DNA of 64,000 nucleotides from Alviniconcha marisindica (lineage: Eukaryota > Mollusca > Gastropoda > Provannidae): NCBI GenBank assembly GCA_018857735.1, contig JABMCL010002597.1, positions 167,501 through 231,500 of the forward strand. Direction: 5' to 3'. A program made the translations under genes and the position numbers. Below, piece after piece: positions 25,119 through 35,789 of the stretch; the first letter of the stretch is position 1; every line of letters starts with the position of its first letter. A model generated the notes under the pieces. The model was not told the origin of the DNA. It saw nothing but the letters and a program-made list of their open reading frames with translations, and did not search any database.

Positions 25119-25299
25119 CTTTTTCTGCTGAGCAGAATAAAGGTGCTTAACAAAGTACACCAAAGAAGAAAAAGTTCAAGATTTTTGTCTTTTTACAGTT
25201 TAACAGTACACTGAAGATTTTTATTTTTTAATCAGGGGGATGGGGGTTAAATAATTGTCTGAGCTGTCAGGATAACACAAAGTTAAATTACCCAGTTTG

Positions 25300-25410
25300 A
25301 GCTTGGCTACCCAGTTTACCTACTTGGTTGACTTGGTTACCCAGTTTACCTAACTTGGTTGACTTGGTTACCCAGTTTACCAAACTTGGTTAACTTGGTT
25401 ACCCAGTTTG
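25300..25410 (+). repeat. ~33-bp repeat (ACTTGGTTACCCAGTTTACC)
   Basis: Three to four short units containing GACTTGGTTACCCAGTTTAC. Confidence 0.85.
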
Positions 25411-25449
25411 AGCACTGGGAGAGTATAGTTTGCCTGAGCTAGCACACTG

Positions 25450-25965
25450 ACTGTGGGCAAACAACAGAGCCTATAGCCTCTACCTGTGGGCAAAGAACAG
25501 AGCCTGTAGCCTCTCTCTGTGGGCAAAGACAAGAGCCCCTAACCTCTGTGGGCAAAGAACAGAGCCTATAGCCTCTATCTGTAGGCAAAGAGCAGAGCCT
25601 ATAAAAGTATCACCTCTATTTGTGGGCAGATAACCTCTGTGGGCAAAGAACAGAGCCTATAGCCTCTATCTGTGGGCAAAGAACAGGGCCTATAGCCTCT
25701 ATCTGTGGGTAAAGAACAGAGCCTGTAGCCTCTATCTGTGGGCAAAGAACAGAGCCTATAGCCTCAGGCCAAAGAAGCGGAGCCTGTAGCCTCTGTGTGT
25801 AGAGAACAGCCTATAACCTTGGGCAAAGAATAGAGCCTATATATAACCTATCTGTTGGCAAAGAACAGAGCCTATAGCCTCAGGGCAAAGAACAGAGCCT
25901 GTAACCTCTATCTGTGGGCAAAGAACAGAGCCTGTAACCTCTGTCTGTGGGCAAGGAAGCCGAGC
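25450..25965 (+). repeat. ~33-bp minisatellite (GGGCAAAGAACAGAGCCTAT)
   Basis: About 15 variable units carry TGTGGGCAAAGAACAGAGCC and AGCCTCTATC. The array ends about 50 bp before exon 2. Confidence 0.95.
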
Positions 25966-26014
25966 CTGTCACCTCCGTTCAAGTCTGTAACCCGGCCTGT
26001 GTGTTGCTGTGCAG

Positions 26015-26171
26015 TTGGACATCAAGGGCATGGAGCATGAAGGAGAGTACTATCTGCAGACCCAGCAGCTGCAGGCAGCCTACGCCCGCACGCACCTCGA
26101 GCACATGTGCGCCCTGGACATCGACTCCGAGCCCCACGCAGTCCGCATGACCGGCATCGTCTGCACCATCG
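26015..26171 (+). CDS. PK: Pyruvate kinase exon 2
   Basis: This exon encodes residues 28-79 plus one base of codon 80. It contains [20 protein letters not shown], the N-terminal helix region of PK (human counterpart IQTQQLHAAMADTFLEHM), and ends with GIVCTIG at the first barrel strand. The acceptor is GTGTTGCTGTGCAG and the donor is G|GTAGGT, phase 1. The last bases and the donor are repeated many times immediately downstream at 100-bp spacing. Reading through the true donor stays open only to 26275. Confidence 0.97.
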
Positions 26172-27780
26172 GTAGGTTTCAGTCAGGCCTCTGCGTCTCT
26201 TTGGTAGTTGGCGCCGTTGTATTAGTTTCTGGAGCAAGGGCTGGATGGCCGAGGCGCCGTCTGCACCGTCGGTAGGTTTCAGTCAGGCCTCTGCGTCTCT
26301 TTGGTAGTTGGCGCTGTTGTATTAGTTTCTGGAACAAGGGCTGGATGGCCGAGGCGCCATCAGCACCGTCGGTAGGTTTCAGTCAGGCCTCTGCGTCTCT
26401 TTGTTAGTTGGCGCCGTTGTATTAGTTTCAGGAACAAGGGCTGGATGGCCGAGGCGCCATCAGCACCGTCGGTAGGTTTCAGTCAGGCCTCTGCGTCTCT
26501 TTGTTAGTTGGCGCCGTTGTATTAGTTTCAGGAACAAGGGCTGGATGGCCGAGGCGCCATCAGCACCATCGGTAGGTTTCAGTCAGGCCTCTGCGTCTCA
26601 TTGGTAGTTGGCGCCGTTGTATTAGTTTCAGGAACAAGGGCTGGATGGCTCAGGCGCCATCAGCACCGTCGGTAGGTTTCAGTCAGGCCTCTGCGTCTCA
26701 TTGGTAGTTGGCGCCGTTGTATTAGTTTCAGGAACAAGGGCTGGATGGCCGAGGCGCCATCAGCACCGTCGGTAGGTTTGAGTCCGGCCTCCGCATCTCT
26801 TTTATTAGTTTCTGGAGCAAGGGCTGGATGGCTCAGGCGCCATCAGCACCGTCGGTAGGTTTGAGTCCGGCCTCCGCATCTCTTTTATTAGTTTCTGGAG
26901 CAAGGGCTGGATGGCTCAGGCGTCATCAGCACCGTTGGTAGGTTTGAGTCAGGCCTGCGCGTCTCTTTTATTAGTTTGTGGAACAAGGGCTGGATGGCTG
27001 GGACATTGTCTGGACTTTTCATTGGTTGAGTCAGGCCTCTGTATGTCAGTCTTGGTTAGTTTGTGGAATGAGAGCTGTGTGGTTGGGACGTCATCTACAC
27101 CATTGGTAGGTTTGAGTCAGGCCCGTGTGTCTCTTTATTATTTTGTGGAAAAAGAGCTGGATGGCTGGGACATCGTCTGGACTATTCATTGGTTGAGTCA
27201 GGCCTCTGTATGTCAGTCTTTATTAGTTTGTGGAATGAGAGCTGTGTGGTTGGGATGTCATCTGCACCATTGAGAAGTTGAGTCAGGCCTGTGTATGTCA
27301 ATCTTTATTAGTTTATGGAATGAGAGCTGTGTGGTTGGGACGTCATCTGCACCATTGGTAGGTTTGAGTCAGGCCTGTGTGTCTCTTTATTACAATATTA
27401 GTTTGTGGCTAGGACGTCATCTGCACCATCAGTAGGTTTGAGTCAGGCTTCCGCCTCTCTTTTATTAGTTTGTGGAACGATGGCTGGGGCATCATCCGCA
27501 CCTTCATTACATTTGAGTCAGGCCTCTGTGTCTCTTTGTTAGTTTGTGGAACAAGAGCTGTGTGGTTGGGACGTCATCTGCACCATCAGTAGGTTTGAGT
27601 CAGGCCTCCGCATCTCTTTTATTAGTTTGTGGAATGAGAGCTGCATGGCTGGGGCATCACCCGCACCATCATTACATTTGAGTCAGGCCTCTGTGTCTCT
27701 TTGTTAGTTTGTGGAACAGGAGTTGTGGGGCTGGGATGTCATCTGCTCCATAGGTGCATTTGAGTCAGGCCTCCACGAAC
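26172..27780 (+). repeat. 100-bp tandem array containing copies of the exon 2 donor
   Basis: The sequence GGTAGGTTTCAGTCAGGCCT of the true exon 2/intron 2 junction (26171) recurs at 26271, 26371, 26471, 26571 and 26671, and as GGTAGGTTTGAGTCCGG at 26771, an exact 100-bp period. Each copy is preceded by CAGCACCGTC or CTGCACCGTC, matching exon bases CTGCACCATC. Shorter, diverged copies continue to about 27.78 kb with the signature TTTGAGTCAGGCCTC. Confidence 0.97.
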
Positions 27781-28466
27781 TACGAAAGAGACGCAGTCAG
27801 TAACTTTCTTTTTTAAGCCCAGTCAGCCATTTTTATGCCCAGTCAGTTATATCAGGGTGATTTTCTTGGATCCTGTCACAGCACCAAGAAAAGCACCCTG
27901 ATGTAACCGCACTGGTTGACTGGGCGTTAAAAAAGCCAGTTGCTTAATAATGTGCCTCAGTCTTTATTAGTTTATGGAACGAGAGCTGCATGACTGGGGC
28001 TGGTACCACTCTATCATCTGCACCATTGGCATGTTCAGTTCCACCTCATTCCTTTTTTTCTTTTCCACTTCATGATATATGCTGGGTTTGTCTAGTTAAG
28101 ACGACAGTCCCTATTTCTTTTTGCACTGTTTGATGTCTCCGGCTTGTTTTGGCGACACAGTATGATGTCTTCTGCTTGTTTTGGCTACACTGTTTGATGT
28201 CTTCTGCTTGTTTTGGCTACACTTTGATGGCTTCTGCTTGTTTTGGCTACACTGTATGATGTTTTCTGTCTCCTTTTTTATACCGTGTATGAACTGTGAT
28301 GTCTCCTGTTTTGTGTGGTGTTCGTATGTGACTGTTTGACGTCTCGATTGCTACTGTAGCTGGACTGTTGCTGTTGTTTTTCATTGCGTGTTACCGAACT
28401 GTTCGATGCCCTGGTTTTCTGTAGTCACAGTCTGTTCGTGTTTGATTCTCCCGTTTTCTGTGGCAG
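27780..28466. other. Distal intron 2
   Basis: This holds an inverted pair, CAGGGTGATTTTCTTGG and AAGAAAAGCACCCTG, around 27853-27900. Four units of about 32 bp at 28125-28265 contain TCTGCTTGTTTTGGCTACAC. The exon 3 acceptor follows. Confidence 0.6.
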
Positions 28467-28558
28467 GGCCCGTGACGCGCGATGTTCCCATGCTCCAGAA
28501 AATGATCATGGAAGGCATGAACATTGCACGCATGAACTTCTCTCACGGCACACACGAG
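28467..28558 (+). CDS. PK: Pyruvate kinase exon 3 (NFSHG block)
   Basis: This exon encodes residues 80-110, including [16 protein letters not shown]101, N103, S105 and H106 correspond to human R73, N75, S77 and H78, which bind phosphate and potassium. The acceptor is TTTTCTGTGGCAG and the donor is GAG|GTGAGG, leaving phase 0. The 92-nt length equals the homologous vertebrate PK exon as I remember it. Confidence 0.97.
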
Positions 28559-28589
28559 GTGAGGCACTTAAGTAGCAGAGGCCCACCAT

Positions 28590-30170
28590 GAGTTGAGGTT
28601 TGTGTGTGAAGCCTGCCTTCTGTCTGGGTGTCTGGTGTATGAAGTCCACCTCAAAGGCAAAGCAAGGATTGTGTGTGTGAAGTCCGCCTTCTGTCTGGGT
28701 GTCTGTAGTGTATGACGTCCACCTTGAAGCAAGGATTGTGTGTGAAGTCTGTCTGGGTGTCTATAGTGTATGACGTCCACCTTGAAGCAAAGATTGTGTG
28801 TGAAGTCTGTCTGGGTGTCTATAGTGTATGACGTCCACCTTGAAGCAAGGATTGTGTGTGAAGTCTGTCTGGGTGTCTATAGTGTATGACGTCCACCTTG
28901 AAGCAAGGATTGTGTGTGAAGTCTGTCTGGGTGTCTATAGTGTATGACGTCCACCTTGAAGCAAGGATTGTGTGTGAAGTCTGTCTGGGTGTCTATAGTG
29001 TATGACGTCCACCTTGAAGCAAGGATTGTGTGTGAAGTCTGTCTGGGTGTCTATAGTGTATGACGTCCACCTTGAAGCAAGGATTGTGTGTGAAGTCTGT
29101 CTGGGTGTCTATAGTGTATGACGTCCACCTTGAAGCAAGGATTGTGTGTGAAGTCTGTCTGGGTGTCTATAGTGTATGACGTCCACCTTGAAGCAAGGAT
29201 TGTGTGTGAAGTCTGTCTGGGTGTCTATAGTGTATGAAGTCCACCTTGAAGCAAGGATTGTGTGTGTGAAGTCCACTTTCTGTTGGTGTCTCGTGTGTAT
29301 GACGTCCACCTTGAAGCAAGGATTGCGTGTGTGAAGTCCGCTTTCTGTCTTGGTGTCTAGTGTATGAAGACCACCTTGAAACAAGGATTGTGTGTGTGAA
29401 GTCCACCTTCTGTATGATGTCCACCTTGAAGCAAGGATTGTGTGTGTGAAGTCCACCTTCTGTATGATGTCCACCTTGAAGCAAGGATTGTGTGTGTGAA
29501 GTCCGCCTTCTGTCTGGGTGTCTATAGTGTATGATGTCCACCTTAAAACAAGGATTGTGTGTGTGAAGTCCACTTTCAATCTTGATGTCTATAGTGTAAC
29601 TGTAAGAAGTCCACCTTGAAGCAAGGATTGTGTGTGTGTGAAGTCCACCTTCCTCCTTGGTGTCTAGTGTATGAAGACAAGGCTTGTGTGTGTGTGAAGT
29701 CCACTTTCAATCTTGGTGTCTATAGTGTAAGAAGTCCACCTTGAAGCAAGGATTGTGTGTGTGTGTGAAGTCCACCTTCCGTCTTGGTGTCTAGTGTATA
29801 AAGACCACCTTGAAACAAGGATTGTGTGTGTGTGACTTCTGTCTTGGTGTCTAGTGTATGATGTCCACCTTAAAACAAGGATTGTGTGTGTGAAGTCCAC
29901 TTTCAATCTTGATGTCTATAGTGTAACTGTAAGAAGTCCACCTTGAAGCAAGGATTGTGTGTGTGTGAAGTCCGCCTTCCGTCTTGGTGTCTAGTGTATA
30001 AAGACCACCTTGCAACAAGGATTGTGTGTGTGACTTCTGTCTTGGTGTCTAGTGTATGAATACCACCTTGAAACAAGGATTGTGTGTGTGACTTCTGTCT
30101 TGGTGTCTAGTGTATGAAGACCACCTTGAAACAAGGATTGTGTGTGTGACTTCTGTCTTGGTGTCTAGTG
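28590..30170 (+). repeat. 58-bp minisatellite in intron 3 (GTCCACCTTGAAGCAAGGAT)
   Basis: Homogeneous 58-bp units (28740-29240) share TGTCTGGGTGTCTATAGTGT. They grade into longer variants with GTGTGTGTGAAGTCC expansions to 30170. Reverse-strand frames reading HTQSLLQGG are repeat artefacts. Confidence 0.97.
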
Positions 30171-30175
30171 TATGG

Positions 30176-30228
30176 GGGTCAGTAATGTTTGTCTTGGGTT
30201 CCAGTATCACAGAGGTACCATCGATAAT
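30176..30228 (+). repeat. Decoy copy of the exon 4 acceptor and exon start
   Basis: GTCAGTAATGTTTGTCTTGG and the following TTCCAG|TATCACAGAGG are identical to the true exon 4 junction at 30338-30381. The copy diverges after ACCATCGA into a poly-C run. Its splice site would place exon start at 30205, 161 bp upstream of the real one and out of frame. Confidence 0.95.
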
Positions 30229-30302
30229 AGCCCCCCCCCCCCCCCCCCCCTCCCCCGCGCACACACCCACAACAACAAAAAGTGGGGGGGGGGGAGGGGG
30301 GG
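30229..30302. repeat. Poly-C and poly-G tracts
   Basis: A C run of about 22 nt (30230-30250) and G runs (30284-30302) lie between the decoy and true exon 4 acceptors. Confidence 0.9.
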
Positions 30303-30365
30303 CGTTGTTGGTAGCAACAGGCTGAAGCCGGAGGGAGGGTCAGTAATGTTTGTCTTGGGTTCCAG

Positions 30366-30485
30366 TATCACAGAGGTACCATCGAGAACGTTCGCAAGGC
30401 GGTGTCCACCTTCTCGGAACCCCGCCCCATCGCCATCGCTCTGGACACCAAAGGCCCTGAGATTCGAACCGGACTCCTGGAAGGG
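30366..30485 (+). CDS. PK: Pyruvate kinase exon 4 ([11 protein letters not shown] block)
   Basis: This exon encodes residues 111-150 in phase 0-0. It contains [13 protein letters not shown]137 and T138 match human D113 and T114, the metal and substrate site at the entry to the B domain. It is 12 nt shorter than the remembered 132-nt vertebrate exon: four residues are missing between STFSEP and RPIAIALD. The acceptor is CTTGGGTTCCAG and the donor is GGG|GTGAGT. An exact copy of the acceptor and the first exon bases lies 161 bp upstream. Confidence 0.97.
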
Positions 30486-30589
30486 GTGAGTGGGTCGATC
30501 CCATTGTTCGCATCGGGGCTGTGGTTTTGATGTGTCACCTTTAAGTGTGAGTGTATGGCTATGAGGCATGTGGATTTTATATCGTTCAA

Positions 30590-31430
30590 CTGAAGGAGCT
30601 GCTAGCGTGTAGGAATGACTGAGTGAGTGTCTGTTGGGCTTGAAGGAGCTGCTAGCGTGTAGGAATTCCGGGTGAGCGTCCGTTGGGCCAGATGGGCTGC
30701 TTGCGTGTAGGAATTCTGGGTGAGCGTCCGTTGGGCTAGATGGGCTGCTTGCGTGTAGGAATTTCGGGTGAGTGTCTGTTGGGCTGGATGGGCTGCTAGC
30801 ATGTTGGAATGACTGAGTAAGAGTGTGTTGGGCTGAATGAACTGCTAATGTGTAGGAATGACTTCAGTAAGAGTGTGTTGGGCTGAATGAACTGCTAATG
30901 TGTAGGAATGACTTCAGTAAGAGTGTGTTGGGCTGAATGAACTGCTAATGTGTAGGAATGACTTCAGTAAGAGTGTGTTGGGCTGAATGAACTGTTAATG
31001 TGTAGGAATGACTTCAGTAAGAGTGTGTTGGGCTGAATGAACTGTTAATGTGTAGGAATGACTTCAGTAAGAGTGTGTTGGGCTGAATGAACTGTTAATG
31101 TGTAGGAATGACTTCAGTAAGAGTGTGTTGGGCTGAATGAACTGTTAATGTGTAGGAATGACTTCAGTAAGAGTGTGTTGGGCTGAATGAACTGTTAATG
31201 TGTAGGAATGACTTCAGTAAGAGTGTGTTGGGCTGAACCAACAGCTAGTGTGTAGGAATGACTTCAGTAAGAGCGTGTTGGGATGAACCAACTGCTAGTG
31301 TGTAGGAATGACTTCAGTAAGAGTGTGTTGGGCTGAACCAACTGCTAGTGTGTAGGAATGACTTCAGTAAGAGCGTGTTGGGATGAACCAACAGCTAGTG
31401 TGTAGGAATGACTGAGTGAGAGTGTGTTGG
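30590..31430 (+). repeat. 50-bp minisatellite in intron 4 (AATGACTTCAGTAAGAGTGT)
   Basis: About 12 near-identical 50-bp units, for example starting at 30961 and 31011, are flanked by older variants. Signature: GTGTTGGGCTGAATGAACTG. Confidence 0.97.
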
Positions 31431-31519
31431 ACAGCTGCGCGGAGATAAAGAGTGCCCCTTCAGTGGCATAACTAAATCTGGCAGAGTTTGGAGGAAGGTG
31501 CCGGAAAACGGTGCTTGGA

Positions 31520-31951
31520 ATGTACATCTGTGTGTGTGCGTCTGTGCGTGTGTATGCATGTGTGTGTGTGTGTGTGTGTTCACATGTGGGGGGGGGGGGG
31601 GGGTGCATGTGTGTGTTTGTGTATGAGTGTGTGTGTGCATCTGTGTGTGTGTGTGTTGTGTGTGTGTGTGATACAACAGTACACCTTCTGTAAGCCCTGT
31701 GCAACCTTTGCAGGGCCCAAGTGAGTGCGTGTGCATGTGTGTGCATCTGTGTGTGCGCGCACATGTTTGTGTGTGTGTGTGATACAACAGTACACATTCT
31801 GTAAGCCCTGTGCAACCTTTGCAGGGCCCAAATGAGTGTGTGTGTGTGTGTGTGTGCATCTGTGTGTGCGCGCATGTGTGTTTGTGTTTGTGTGTGTGTG
31901 TGTGTGTGATACAACAGTACACATTCTGTAAGCCCTGTGCAACCTTTGCAG
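31520..31951 (+). repeat. TG-rich triplication containing exon 5 acceptor copies
   Basis: The block GATACAACAGTACACNTTCTG...TGCAACCTTTGCAG|GGCCC occurs three times, with the AG at 31712-31713, 31823-31824 and 31950-31951. Only the last leads into exon 5. The copies are separated by TG/CATG tracts. In the first copy GGCCCAA is followed at once by GTGAGT, so it even resembles a 7-nt micro-exon. Confidence 0.96.
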
Positions 31952-32138
31952 GGCCCGAGTGCTGAGGTCAGCCTCAAAACTGGAAACATGATCAAGATCA
32001 CCACAGACGATGCCTACATGGAAAAGTGCTCCGCGGAGGTTCTATGGGTGGACTACAAGAACATCACCAAGGTGATGGACGTGGAAAACCGCGTCTTCAT
32101 CGATGACGGCCTCATCTCCGTCATCGTCAAGGAGAAGG
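31952..32138 (+). CDS. PK: Pyruvate kinase exon 5 (B-domain lid)
   Basis: This exon encodes residues 151-212 plus one base of codon 213. It covers most of the mobile B domain, including [10 protein letters not shown] and [11 protein letters not shown]. The acceptor is CAACCTTTGCAG. The preferred donor is AAGG|GCAAGT, a GC-type site, which gives 187 nt, the remembered vertebrate exon length. The alternative GT donor at 32143 (GGCAA|GTGTGG), paired with an acceptor 4 nt further into exon 6, also keeps the frame and changes only one residue (Ser to Asn at 214). The exon itself is certain; the last four bases are ambiguous. Confidence 0.93.
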
Positions 32139-32259
32139 GCAAGTGTGGAGGCTTCATTGTTTGTTGCCTGACAGTTTTGTTAAGAGGACCTGGGCCTGTG
32201 CCACAAACAAAAGTTACCGCACAGATATGAAGGAGGAAGATCTCATCCTTTCTCACTTT

Positions 32260-33000
<741 letters not shown>

Positions 33001-33239
33001 CTCTCTCAGCCTCTCCTTTTCTTCTTGCAGACCAAATGCAGGTAAATAATTAATACATGCAGTAATTTCCACAGTACAATCCGCCACTGGATTTTAGGCA
33101 CATCCCCCAAAGTCTTGGCTCAAAAGTGAAAATATTCACAGATATCGCCCCCCTGAATAAAGGCACAACTTTGGCAGTGTCATAGCCTGTGAGTAAAACA
33201 TGATGGACTCATGTGTTGGACAGACAGGAAAGTGCTGTC

Positions 33240-33860
33240 ATGCTGTAATACAGGAAAGTGAAAACATTTTGTTGAGCAAAATGTTTGAACGGATTGGAAC
33301 TGCGTATTTGGCATCATTTTCCGAAGAGGAGTGGCTCTAAACAGCCTAACCTGATTCCTGTCTGTTGCTGGACTTGGCAACAAGACAAAGTCTGTTGCTG
33401 GACTTGGCAACAAGACAAAGTCTGTTGCTGGACTTGGCAACAAGACAAAGTTGAAATTGAGGCTACCGCCTCTTTTTCTTATGTGTATTTGATGTCAACG
33501 TGACCTCTTTTTTTCCCTTTTTTTTCCAGTTTCGTTACGTTCTACCTTTGAGTAAGTGACAGTATAACATAACCTTTAAGTATGACAGTAAGTGTCATAC
33601 ACTGACAGTATGACGAGGCGCGTTGGGTTGTTCAAAATCCCATTTCTGGGAACGTCAGTTGCCGATCGTTGTTCTGTCAGTTACCGGTAAACTTATCACA
33701 GATCAGTTTGCCAAAGTATGTGATTTCTGTTTCAGTCTGCTGCAGCCACCAATTCAGATTTTTAAAAATTGCCACCATGCCCCAGAAAAGTATACATGAC
33801 GAATTTTATTCACTGATACGGTGCTACCGATTGTAAGGCTCAAGGCTAAAGTTGATGCCT
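33240..33860 (+). mobile_element. hAT-like element relative, partial copy 3
   Basis: Similar in order to copies 1 and 2: GGATTGGAACTGCGTATTTG and GGCATCATTTTCC, then GTTGAAATTGAGGCTACCGC, then CTTTGAGTAA, then GACGAATTTTATTCACTGA. No termini were recognised. A 30-bp triplication (GTCTGTTGCTGGACTTGGCA) at about 33360-33450 lies inside it. Confidence 0.65.
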
Positions 33861-34290
33861 GTTTTTGTGTGGACTGTGTTTCAGTCTGCTGCAGCGACCA
33901 GTTTAGATATTTTTTTAAAAATTACCATTCCGCAGAAACGTATACATGACGAATTTTAATCACTGATAAGGTGCTACCGATTGCTAAAGTTGATGCCTGT
34001 TTTTGTGTGGACTGTGTTTCAGTCTGCTGCAGCGACCAGTTTAGATTTTATTTTTTTAATTACCATTCCGCAGAAAAGTATCCATGACGAATTTTATTCA
34101 CGGATAAGGTGCTACCGATTGTAAGGCACAAGGGCTAAAGTTGATGCCTGTTTTTGTGTGGACTGTGTTTCAGTCTGCTGCAGCGACCAGTTCAGATTTT
34201 TTTTAAAGAAAAGAATCATTACCATTCCACGGAAAAGCATGTGTGCAAACTTTTATGCACAGATAAGATGCTACCGATTATAAGGCACAG
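33733..34290 (+). repeat. ~145-bp tandem repeat grown from the hAT-like copy
   Basis: Four units carry CAGTCTGCTGCAGCGACCAG and AAAGTATACATGACGAATTT, at about 33733, 33880, 34020 and 34170. The second motif also occurs once in hAT-like copy 1 (near 21110), which indicates the source. Confidence 0.85.
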
Positions 34291-34308
34291 GGGTCAGATT
34301 TGATGGCC

Positions 34309-34385
34309 TGTGAGCCGGCTTGGCCCAGCGGTAAGGCGCCAGGCTGGTAAGCAGAGGGACCTCAGTTAGAAGCTGAACTCTTGAA
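34309..34385 (+). mobile_element. Degenerate tRNA-like (SINE head) fragment
   Basis: GAGCCGGCTTGGCCCAGCGG resembles a polymerase III A box (TGGCCCAGCGGTAAGGC), but the expected B box is degraded. Probably a truncated SINE. Confidence 0.4.
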
Positions 34386-34709
34386 ACTCTTGGTCTGTGG
34401 ATACTCGTCTTTGTCTTTGTTCCTCACAATTAAAGTAAAAGTCCAAGGTTTTTAAGTATGCAAAATGACCATCGAAATGATTGACAAATGAGTCACTAGT
34501 TTCAGATTTAATAAAAGAAAAAAAGAAAAAAGAGGAAGTTTAATCGGGTTTTTAATCAATTTTATTTTCTGTAGGCTGGCCGAGACTACAGTCTCGGGTT
34601 CTCCATCGTGACTTTCCTGGAAGTGATGTCAGTCTGGGGAGTCAGTGTGGTTGCCATCTTAGATTCTTCAGTAAACTGTGTATGCATGTGGTCGACAATT
34701 TTTTTAACT

Positions 34710-35159
34710 ATGCCGGCCTACTGTGTTGCCGCGAACTGTAACAATTTGCAGACAACCCCAGGTATAACAATGCACGAGCTCTCGCGCAATCGACCCGCAG
34801 TGAGGCGAAAGTGGATTAAATTTATACAGTTCAAACGAGCTGCACCGCATCACGCCCATTTGTGTCGCGAGCACTTCAGTGAATTTCGATTTCGCAAACC
34901 CCATGGAATACTACATGGGGTTTGCTTCGAAGCTGACACAATGTTCTGGTACTCTTTGAAAATCCTGCCCGACAGGCTCAAACTGATACGGCTGTATCCT
35001 TGTGGGTCTCTCGGGCAAAGTATCAGTTTCGTCTTCGGAGCTCGAGTTGGCCATTTTGCAGCGACTCCCCAGAGTGACGTAGTAGGCATATGTTCACGTG
35101 ATTTGGGCGTCATGGCGACGCTTTCGGTACGACAGAAAATGCCTTTTTTCGTGCATTAA
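34710..35159 (+). pseudogene. THAP-domain fragment inside PK intron 5
   Basis: The frame from ATG 34710 encodes a THAP-type C2CH zinc finger. C5 and C10 lie in MPAYCVAANCNN. Trp35 lies in RRKWIKF. C52 and H55 lie in LCREHFSEFRF (34860-34892). The spacing C-x4-C-x41-C-x2-H fits the family, which binds DNA and occurs in host transcription factors and P-element-type transposases. The usual AVPTIF box after the finger is not recognisable, and the frame runs on to 35159 without any known domain. It sits in the same orientation as PK, with no splice partners seen. I infer a transposed or duplicated 5' fragment of a THAP gene, not a working gene. An upstream in-frame start at 34608 exists. Confidence 0.7.
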
Positions 35160-35250
35160 TAACCCTCAGATCACAGTTTCACCTACATCATCGTTCTCAG
35201 CGAGCTTAACGGAAATCGTGTCAAAAATCACCCCTAACCTTGGACTTGTC

Positions 35251-35470
35251 CTTTAATGAAACATTAAAATAGCTCTCATTACTGCCCATCTTTAACACAG
35301 GAGTCATTCTGCTTGTGACAGCGTAGCAATAGGTATAGAATCTCATCCCCCGCCCCCCCCCCCCCCCCCCCCCCCCCTCCATATTAGATTTTAGATACCC
35401 CTCTCCCTACCCCTGCCCCCCGGTCCCTAATAAGCCTTGTGGTTTCTGTGGACGTTAAGTACCATGATTA
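35251..35470 (+). repeat. Dispersed repeat family D, copy 1
   Basis: Shares GTCATTCTGCTTGTGACAGC, GGTATAGAATCTC and GTCCCTAATAAGCCTTGTGG...TGTGGACGTTAAG with 50195-50372. An internal poly-C run lies at about 35344-35376. The 3' motif also occurs at 36.2, 36.4 and 61.5-61.7 kb, suggesting an abundant SINE-like family. Confidence 0.75.
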
Positions 35471-35525
35471 CTTACTTATTTGATCTTTTTTTTTCTTTTC
35501 TTTTTTTCTTCTCTTTTTTTGTGGG

Positions 35526-35612
35526 GACTGTGCAGGTAGCAACTACTTAATTGTAATGTCTGACTGTGCAGGTAGCCACTACTTAACTTGTAGGGTTGTG
35601 TGGACTGTGCAG
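35526..35612 (+). repeat. Two decoy copies of the exon 6 acceptor
   Basis: GACTGTGCAG|GTAGCAACTACTT occurs at 35526, a one-base variant (GTAGCCACTACTT) at 35562, and the true copy at 35603. The decoys would start the exon at 35536 and 35572 instead of 35613. Both lead to stops or a frame change. Confidence 0.96.
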
Positions 35613-35755
35613 GTAGCAACTACTTGATGTGTTATATTGAGAACGGCGGGGACCTCGGGAGCAAGAAAGGCTGCAACCTGCCCGGAATCCCCGTGGATCT
35701 GCCGGCAGTGTCGGAGAAGGACAAGGAGGACCTGCTCTTCGGCGTGGAAATGGGG
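35613..35755 (+). CDS. PK: Pyruvate kinase exon 6
   Basis: This exon encodes residues 213 (completed) to 260. It contains [16 protein letters not shown] and [14 protein letters not shown], the end of the B domain and the return to the barrel. The acceptor is GGACTGTGCAG and the donor is ATGGGG|GTGAGG, phase 0. The acceptor plus exon start occurs in three near-identical copies within 90 bp; only the last continues into the conserved protein. Exons 6 and 7 together make 271 nt, the size of one vertebrate exon, so the intron between them is extra. Confidence 0.95.
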
Positions 35756-35789
35756 GTGAGGGCGCTGCACAGTCATCTCGTATGCTTTA

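Noticed and set aside
34608..34709. N-terminal extension of the THAP fragment
   Set aside because: THAP domains normally start at or near the first Met, and MPAYC at 34710 fits that; the upstream 34 codons look like chance.
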